DNA of 31,751 nucleotides from Nitrospirota bacterium (GTDB lineage Bacteria; Nitrospirota_A; Leptospirillia; Leptospirillales; Leptospirillaceae): contig JAKBTA010000008.1 of the NCBI GenBank assembly GCA_021844645.1, forward strand, positions 1-31,751, written 5' to 3'. Position numbers and translations under genes: made by a program. Shown in pieces: positions 23,796 through 31,751 of the stretch. The notes beneath the pieces are model-generated. The model made no database searches, was not told where the DNA came from, and saw only the letters and a list, made by a program, of their open reading frames with translations. How positions within the stretch are numbered: the first letter of the stretch is position 1; the number at the start of each line of letters is the position of its first letter.

Positions 23796-25434
23796 GGATG
23801 CGATAAGAGCAGATCGAGAAATGCCGCTCTACCCTATCCCCCTTTCCAACTAGTTCGGGAGTCATGACAAGATCCACCCGCTCTCCCGAGGGAGGAACCT
23901 GAAGTCCGCTTCTGATCGCTGCACGTTCCAGCCCATGCTTCCACCTGAAATGACACAGAACCGTCCTTCCTCTCCCATCTTCAATGCGCTCAATCAGCGC
24001 ATTCCTGACTCCAAGTTTGGGGGGATGGAACCCTTCCCCGAATGGAAGGAGCTCTCCAAGACCTTCCCAGAAGGAGGTCGAGCGGTAGTAGGCCGGGAGA
24101 AACGCGTCGATTTCAAGAGCCTGATTCATGTCAAAAGAAGTGTCTTCTGTTTTGTTTAACTGGGAGGAGAGTTTTCCTCTCACCTTGTCCAGGATTTCGA
24201 TGGGAAACCCCAGTCCTCCCGCCCTGGCATGGCCTCCACCCTGAATTGGAAGACCTTCAAGACATTTGAGAACGGTATCGAGGGTATCTCCTCCCCGGAG
24301 GCGCAAAGAACCCCGAACATCCCCATCTTTTGTCAGGGTGGCGACAAAGACCGAGACATTGAATTCTTCACAGAGCCTGTGCGCAATCCGGCCCATGATA
24401 CCGGGGGCCCACCCCGGCTGGAAGACAACCGGACATCCGTCCCATACTTTTCGGATCTCTTCGTAGAGCGACCACTCCGTTTCCTGCCTGCGCCGATTGA
24501 TTTCAAGGACGATCTGCGCAAGCCGCTCCCCTTCGGACTCCGTTGTCGCCATCAGAAGTTCGAACGCCGGATAGGGATCGGACATTCTCCCCGGCGCATT
24601 GATCGCCGGGATGACCAGGAAGGAATAGTCGTTGACCATAACCCGGCGCTGAAGCCGTCTTCTCAGGAGGGATCGGATGCCGGGAAATCCCTCGAGGCAG
24701 GATTGCTCCCTGAGGGCTCTTATAAAGTAACGGTTTCCATCCATCAGCGGTGCTCGGTCGGCAAGAACGGCAAGACCGGCAAGGAAAGCCATTTCCCGTT
24801 CTTCGTCCGGATGGAAAAAGGGTGCGAGAAGGACGTAAAGGCTCCCGACCGCAGTCAGGCAGGATCGGCCACAAGGATGGACCAGTGCAAGATTTTCTGG
24901 CCATGACTCTCTTAACAGGTGGTGGTCCACAACGATCGTTCTGAGGCCAAGCGTTTCCATTTCGGAGAGAAGGGAGATATCGGATGTTCCCATGTCCGCA
25001 ACCAGAAGATACCGGTACCCTTTTGAGATCAGGGCCAGAAGCCGCTCCCTCTTTAACCCGTGGCCGTCGTTTCTATGGACCAGAAGGGTGATGTAGGGGT
25101 GTTTCCTTCGCCTCAAAAACCTTGAAAACATGGTGGCGGAGGTCACACCGTCAACATCAAGGTCGGCATAGACCGCTATGGGGGAGGCTGTGTCGAGAAC
25201 ATGAAGCAGAATTTGAAACGCAAGGGTAAAGTCCCCCAGAGAGTCGGGACCTGGAGGTTGGGGAGAAGTAAACGCACGCCTGGCGGATCCGCCATCAAAC
25301 CCCCTGCCAAGAAGCATCCTGGCCCAGACCGGGTCCGTTCCCATTTCCCTGGCCAGGGTCAGAATTTTCTCGTCATGGATTTGCGGAATTGACCAACCGT
25401 TAGGACTGTCATATTCATTCCTTGGCGATTGCAT
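23788..25434 (-). CDS. recJ: Single-strand-specific exonuclease RecJ
   Basis: This is a DHH-superfamily 5'-3' single-stranded DNA exonuclease used in recombination and mismatch repair, 548 aa, somewhat shorter than the 570-aa typical form. Manganese-binding aspartates are visible in motif I (D91, D93, D95 in ADLDVDG), motif II (D147 in ADMG) and motif III (D170-H171-H172). The DHHA1 motif GGGHARAGG lies near residue 412. Several positions are unlike the canonical consensus, so this is a divergent member. The AAGGA site 9 bases before the ATG lies on the stop codon of the small membrane gene. Confidence 0.9.
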   Translation of the reverse strand: MQSPRNEYDSPNGWSIPQIHDEKILTLAREMGTDPVWARMLLGRGFDGGSARRAFTSPQPPGPDSLGDFTLAFQILLHVLDTASPIAVYADLDVDGVTSATMFSRFLRRRKHPYITLLVHRNDGHGLKRERLLALISKGYRYLLVADMGTSDISLLSEMETLGLRTIVVDHHLLRESWPENLALVHPCGRSCLTAVGSLYVLLAPFFHPDEEREMAFLAGLAVLADRAPLMDGNRYFIRALREQSCLEGFPGIRSLLRRRLQRRVMVNDYSFLVIPAINAPGRMSDPYPAFELLMATTESEGERLAQIVLEINRRRQETEWSLYEEIRKVWDGCPVVFQPGWAPGIMGRIAHRLCEEFNVSVFVATLTKDGDVRGSLRLRGGDTLDTVLKCLEGLPIQGGGHARAGGLGFPIEILDKVRGKLSSQLNKTEDTSFDMNQALEIDAFLPAYYRSTSFWEGLGELLPFGEGFHPPKLGVRNALIERIEDGRGRTVLCHFRWKHGLERAAIRSGLQVPPSGERVDLVMTPELVGKGDRVERHFSICSYRIHE

Positions 25435-25445
25435 CTTTCTCGTCC

Positions 25446-25559
25446 TTACAGAATCTGCTTCTTTTTCAGGAAAAGGATGAGGAAGACCAAAAGGACCGGG
25501 AGAAGAAAAAGTCCAAAGCTCCCGAGAACCTCTTCCGGATCCACATAATTTGAGTTCAT
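25446..25559 (-). CDS. 37-aa single-pass membrane peptide between secF and recJ
   Basis: This short open frame runs from an ATG at 25559 to TAA at 25446. A perfect GGAGG site precedes it with a six-base gap. The product has a short acidic head (about 12 residues, with DPEEV), a hydrophobic helix FGLFLLPVLLVFLILFL, and a lysine-rich end (KKKQIL), so a one-pass inner-membrane protein with a cytoplasmic lysine tail is expected. It lies 30 nt after secF and 11 nt before recJ, on the same strand. It is below the size cut of most gene finders. No family is recognised. A Sec-linked accessory role is suggested by position only. Confidence 0.62.
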   Translation of the reverse strand: MNSNYVDPEEVLGSFGLFLLPVLLVFLILFLKKKQIL

Positions 25560-25589
25560 CCGCTACCTCCAGGACTATATGAAAAAGCG

Positions 25590-26519
25590 TTACAGGGCGG
25601 TTCGTCCTGTCTGTACCGGCTTCTTGACTCCCTTGGGCAGCAAGAGGAGCAGAGGGCTCGCAACAAAAATGGATGCATAAGTCCCCACAATGACACCAAG
25701 CAACAATGTCATTGAAAAATCATGGATGACCGGACCACCGAAAAAGAACAGGGCAACCAGAACAAGCAGCACAGTTGATGATACCACAACTGTCCTTGAA
25801 AGAACCTGATTGATCCCGAGATTGATAATCTCCTCCATCTTCTGCCTGGATGAGCGGCGCATCTGTTCACGAATCCTGTCGAAAACGACAACCGTGTCGG
25901 TCAGGGAATAGCCCGCAAGAGTCAGAAGTGCCGTTACGATAAGGAGATTGATCTCGGTCCCCATGATATAAAGAAGACCGAGAACAGCCACAACATTATG
26001 AAAGGTCGAGATGGCCGCTGCCAGACCGAAACGGAATTCGAACCTGAATGCAATGTAGACAATGATGCCGATAATGGAGTACAGGATTGCGAGAAAGGCT
26101 TTTCCGGCAAGCTCGGATCCTATGGACGGACCGATCTCTGTCGCGGAGACAATCGTCATCTTGTCATTCGGAAATCCGCTTTTGAGCGTCTGGAGAATCT
26201 TGCCTGAGACCGAGCCATTGCGATTTTCGTGGGCCTGGGCCCTGATGAGGATATCGCTTGAAGACTGTATGTTCTGAATCTGTGCTCCTGAAAATCCTCC
26301 TTTTGAAAGGATATCCCTGACGCTTGAAACAGGAATGTTCTTGTCAAAATGGACCTGGATAGCTGTTCCACCGGCAAAATCGATTCCCAGGTTGGCGTGT
26401 CCTGTGGCAATGGCTCCGATCGCAACAAACCCCAGAAGAAGAAAACCAGCCGAGATTCCAAGCGTTATTTTTCTCTTGGCCATAAAATCGATTGACGGAT
26501 TTTTTATTAGCTCAATCAT
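25590..26519 (-). CDS. secF: Protein translocase subunit SecF
   Basis: SecF is the second half of the proton-driven SecDF complex, which pulls exported proteins through SecYEG on the periplasmic side. The 309-aa length and about six transmembrane helices fit. Visible motifs are the GIDFAGGTAIQV first periplasmic domain motif (about 48-59) and DTVVVFDRIREQ near residue 210. A GAAGGGA site lies about ten bases before the ATG. It follows secD by 77 nt in the - strand operon. Confidence 0.95.
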   Translation of the reverse strand: MIELIKNPSIDFMAKRKITLGISAGFLLLGFVAIGAIATGHANLGIDFAGGTAIQVHFDKNIPVSSVRDILSKGGFSGAQIQNIQSSSDILIRAQAHENRNGSVSGKILQTLKSGFPNDKMTIVSATEIGPSIGSELAGKAFLAILYSIIGIIVYIAFRFEFRFGLAAAISTFHNVVAVLGLLYIMGTEINLLIVTALLTLAGYSLTDTVVVFDRIREQMRRSSRQKMEEIINLGINQVLSRTVVVSSTVLLVLVALFFFGGPVIHDFSMTLLLGVIVGTYASIFVASPLLLLLPKGVKKPVQTGRTAL

Positions 26520-26596
26520 AAAGACCCATTCCCTTCAAAAAACCGTTTTAAGAATACATTGTCAGCGTTATGGGACCCTGGCATCCGGTCCCCGGT

Positions 26597-28168
26597 CTAG
26601 ATCGAAAGTTTCTGCATCTTCCGCCTGGAGGCCATATAATCATAGACGACCCGGGTTCCGACAAGTGCCGTAAAGAGGTTGATCCCGATCCCGACTGAAA
26701 GCGTCACGGCAAATCCCTTGATCGGTCCGGTCCCGAAGATAAACAGGATCAGGGCGGTGATCAATGTCGTCACATGAGAATCCACAATGGTCAGAAAGGC
26801 CTTGTCATATCCTGAATCGATGGATGTCCTGACCGGTTTTCCCGCACGGATTTCTTCCCTGATTCTCTCGAGAATCAGGACGTTTGAGTCGACACCCATT
26901 CCCACCGTCAGGATAATGCCGGCAATGCCCGGGAGTGTCAGTGTGGCATGAAGCGCCGCCAGTGCTCCGACAAGAATGATCAGGTTTAAGACCAGCGCAA
27001 AATCGGCGATGACACCGGAGAAGCGGTAGTAGAAGGCCATGAACAGCAGAACCAGAATTACGGCAAGAACCGTTGCCCGAATGCCGGACTGGATTGAGTC
27101 ACGACCAAGAGAAGGACCTACCGTGACATTCTGAAGAATCCGGACGGGGGCCGGAAGGGCTCCGGACCGGAGTACAATCGACAGATCCTTTGCTTCCTTG
27201 AGGGAAAAAGATCCCGTAATCTGTGCCTGTCCACCGGAGATCTCTTCCTGGATGACAGGGGCGCTGTAGACACGGTTGTCAAGAACAATGGCCAGAAGCT
27301 GCTTGACATGGTCTTTCGTGATTTCGTCGAAGAGCTTTGCGCCGGAAGAGTTGAAGGTCATCGACACATAGGGCTCATTGAACTGGCCAAAGGATACCCT
27401 GGCATCAGAGATCATCTCTCCCGTCATCAGTGCCTGCTTTTTCAGGAGGTATGGAGTGGCAACGCCACCTGACTTTTCAGAAGGCTGACCGGAAAGAAGG
27501 ATGTCGTCGGCCGGTACCGGAACCTTTTTTTCGATAATGGCTTCCGCCTGGGGGTTCCTGTCGTCGACAAGCATGAATTCAAGCCTTGCCGTTCTTCCGA
27601 TCAGGGCCATCGCCCTTTCGGGATCGCTGACGCCCGGAAGCTCGATCAGGATACGATTTTTCCCCTGCCGGGAAATCACCGGTTCTGAGACTCCGAACTG
27701 GTCAATTCGATTTCTGATGACTTCGACCGCCTGCGTCATTGCATGTTCCCGTATGCGCTTCACTTCCGGCGCCGGAAGGCTGTAGGTAATGGTCCTGTCA
27801 TTTTTTGATGTTTCCACAACGGCCGGGTATCGTCTTGAAACGGTCTTCCTGACAGCCGCCCGATGGGGCCCGGGGGGGACGGTCAGGACAATGGAATCTC
27901 CCGAGCGGACAGATTCAAAACCTGCTTCCTTGAGGCCTGTGACCATCTCATCGATGGTCCCGGAAACAGCCTTGTCCTGGTCCACTTCAAGCGTCACGGA
28001 CATTCCGCCCTTCAGATCCAGACCAAGGGAGATTTTCCCTTCCGGAAGAAACTTCTTCATGCTGTCAGGAACGTTGTTCCAGATGGGAAGTGAAGGCAAA
28101 ATCAGGAGAAAAGAAATAATGACCGCACCTGTCAAAAGGGCGATCCTGAATCCAAGCTTTTTCTTCAT
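26597..28168 (-). CDS. secD: Protein translocase subunit SecD
   Basis: SecD forms the large periplasmic head and six-helix membrane half of the SecDF export motor, 523 aa. The first helix is at residues 8-26, followed by LGLDLKGGMSVTL (about 48-60) and the P1 domain, and the membrane half carries LPGIAGIILTVGMGVDSNVL and ERIREE near residues 420-445. The charge-carrying residues of the proton path are in these helices. It lies between yajC and secF, the usual order. Confidence 0.96.
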   Translation of the reverse strand: MKKKLGFRIALLTGAVIISFLLILPSLPIWNNVPDSMKKFLPEGKISLGLDLKGGMSVTLEVDQDKAVSGTIDEMVTGLKEAGFESVRSGDSIVLTVPPGPHRAAVRKTVSRRYPAVVETSKNDRTITYSLPAPEVKRIREHAMTQAVEVIRNRIDQFGVSEPVISRQGKNRILIELPGVSDPERAMALIGRTARLEFMLVDDRNPQAEAIIEKKVPVPADDILLSGQPSEKSGGVATPYLLKKQALMTGEMISDARVSFGQFNEPYVSMTFNSSGAKLFDEITKDHVKQLLAIVLDNRVYSAPVIQEEISGGQAQITGSFSLKEAKDLSIVLRSGALPAPVRILQNVTVGPSLGRDSIQSGIRATVLAVILVLLFMAFYYRFSGVIADFALVLNLIILVGALAALHATLTLPGIAGIILTVGMGVDSNVLILERIREEIRAGKPVRTSIDSGYDKAFLTIVDSHVTTLITALILFIFGTGPIKGFAVTLSVGIGINLFTALVGTRVVYDYMASRRKMQKLSI

Positions 28169-28244
28169 CGGCGACGGGGCATCCTTTTAAAGAGTTTTTA
28201 CAAAATAAAAATAAATACAGTTGGCCACAAAAAATCCGGAAAAA

Positions 28245-31475
<3,231 letters not shown>

Positions 31476-31521
31476 ATCCTGCTCCTCGAATAAAAAGATG
31501 CTTTCCTAAGACAATTCTGGA

Positions 31522-31551
31522 ATCGTACCATTATTTCCGGGGTTCTCTCAA
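31522..31551 (-). promoter_or_regulatory. Candidate promoter of the argS-led operon
   Basis: On the - strand TTGAGA (31551-31546) and TACGAT (31527-31522) are 18 bases apart, giving a start near 31515 and a 40-nt leader before the TTG. The rest of 31552-31751 holds no confidently supported gene. Confidence 0.45.
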
Positions 31552-31751
31552 TTGTGAAAAAGAAAAAAATTGCGAAAAGACCCCCGCCCTCATGCCGGAA
31601 GAGATCTCAGGGAGTCAGAAGCGCTGTGGAAAAGAAAGCTTAAGGCCAAGGATGGGCCACTGTGTCAGGATGGTTGTTGCATGATTTTTGGAGTGCTTGA
31701 GGAGTGATCGAAGAAAAAGAGAAGAGGTGAGAAAGGGCAATGCGGCAGAAA

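Noticed and set aside
28168..28186. Five-codon mini-frame (ATG CCC CGT CGC CGA TGA) overlapping the secD start.
   Set aside because: The AGGA lies too close to its ATG to be a good site, and five codons can arise by chance.
31615..31751. A - strand tail ending in ...GLKLSFPQRF, which could be the C-terminus of a barrel protein cut by the window edge.
   Set aside because: Only about 45 codons are visible and no family could be recognised; aromatic C-terminal residue alone is too weak.

Overview
The window looks like chromosomal DNA of a Gram-negative bacterium. It carries Mla-type outer-membrane lipid transport genes, type II secretion-type minor pseudopilins, lipoproteins and outer-membrane barrel-like proteins. 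The gene mix (hisZ, fdhE, a single Rel, minor pseudopilins, an NERD protein, about 50% GC) suggests a Nitrospirota member, perhaps Leptospirillum-like. That placement is recalled from gene content and was not searched. Most of the window is housekeeping; no prophage, CRISPR array, tRNA or defence island was seen.

Layout. (1) 1-175: the end of an rRNA operon (5S rRNA and terminator). (2) 263-4107, + strand: a solo family-5 solute-binding lipoprotein, a membrane protein with an NERD domain and CxxC pairs, and a small lipoprotein. (3) 4159-9909, + strand: a promoter and an operon for a class V aminotransferase, serA, hisZ and dnaB. (4) 9911-11594, - strand: three overlapping minor pseudopilin genes (gspH-I-J order) running tail to tail into dnaB. 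(5) 11792-12211: a decayed IS200/IS605 tnpA. (6) 12277-13700, + strand: a DUF1207-like outer-membrane protein, then a cold shock gene whose leader contains a terminator-like hairpin. (7) 13910-15931, - strand: a PAS/AAA+/Fis regulator and a small outer-membrane protein, separated by a G10 tract. (8) 15990-20294, + strand: a periplasmic protein, then mlaE, a strongly degenerate mlaF-like ATPase gene, mlaD with its own promoter, and a TPR lipoprotein. (9) 31475 down to 20361, - strand: a long tight array of argS, tgt, yajC, secD, secF, a 37-aa membrane peptide, recJ, rel, fdhE and a 73-aa membrane protein.

How the genes fit together. The aminotransferase and SerA probably carry out the first two steps of serine synthesis. 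YajC-SecD-SecF form the accessory Sec complex. The mla block should move phospholipid between the membranes, but its ATPase has lost most catalytic signature residues and there is no MlaC gene beside it. The - strand array links tRNA charging and modification, protein export, DNA repair and the (p)ppGpp alarmone through overlapping genes.

The observations most worth a second look are the degenerate MlaF-like ATPase, the possible attenuator in the cold shock leader, a queuine-type substitution in the Tgt base pocket, the NERD-transmembrane-CxxC protein, and two small membrane proteins in the Sec/Rel array.
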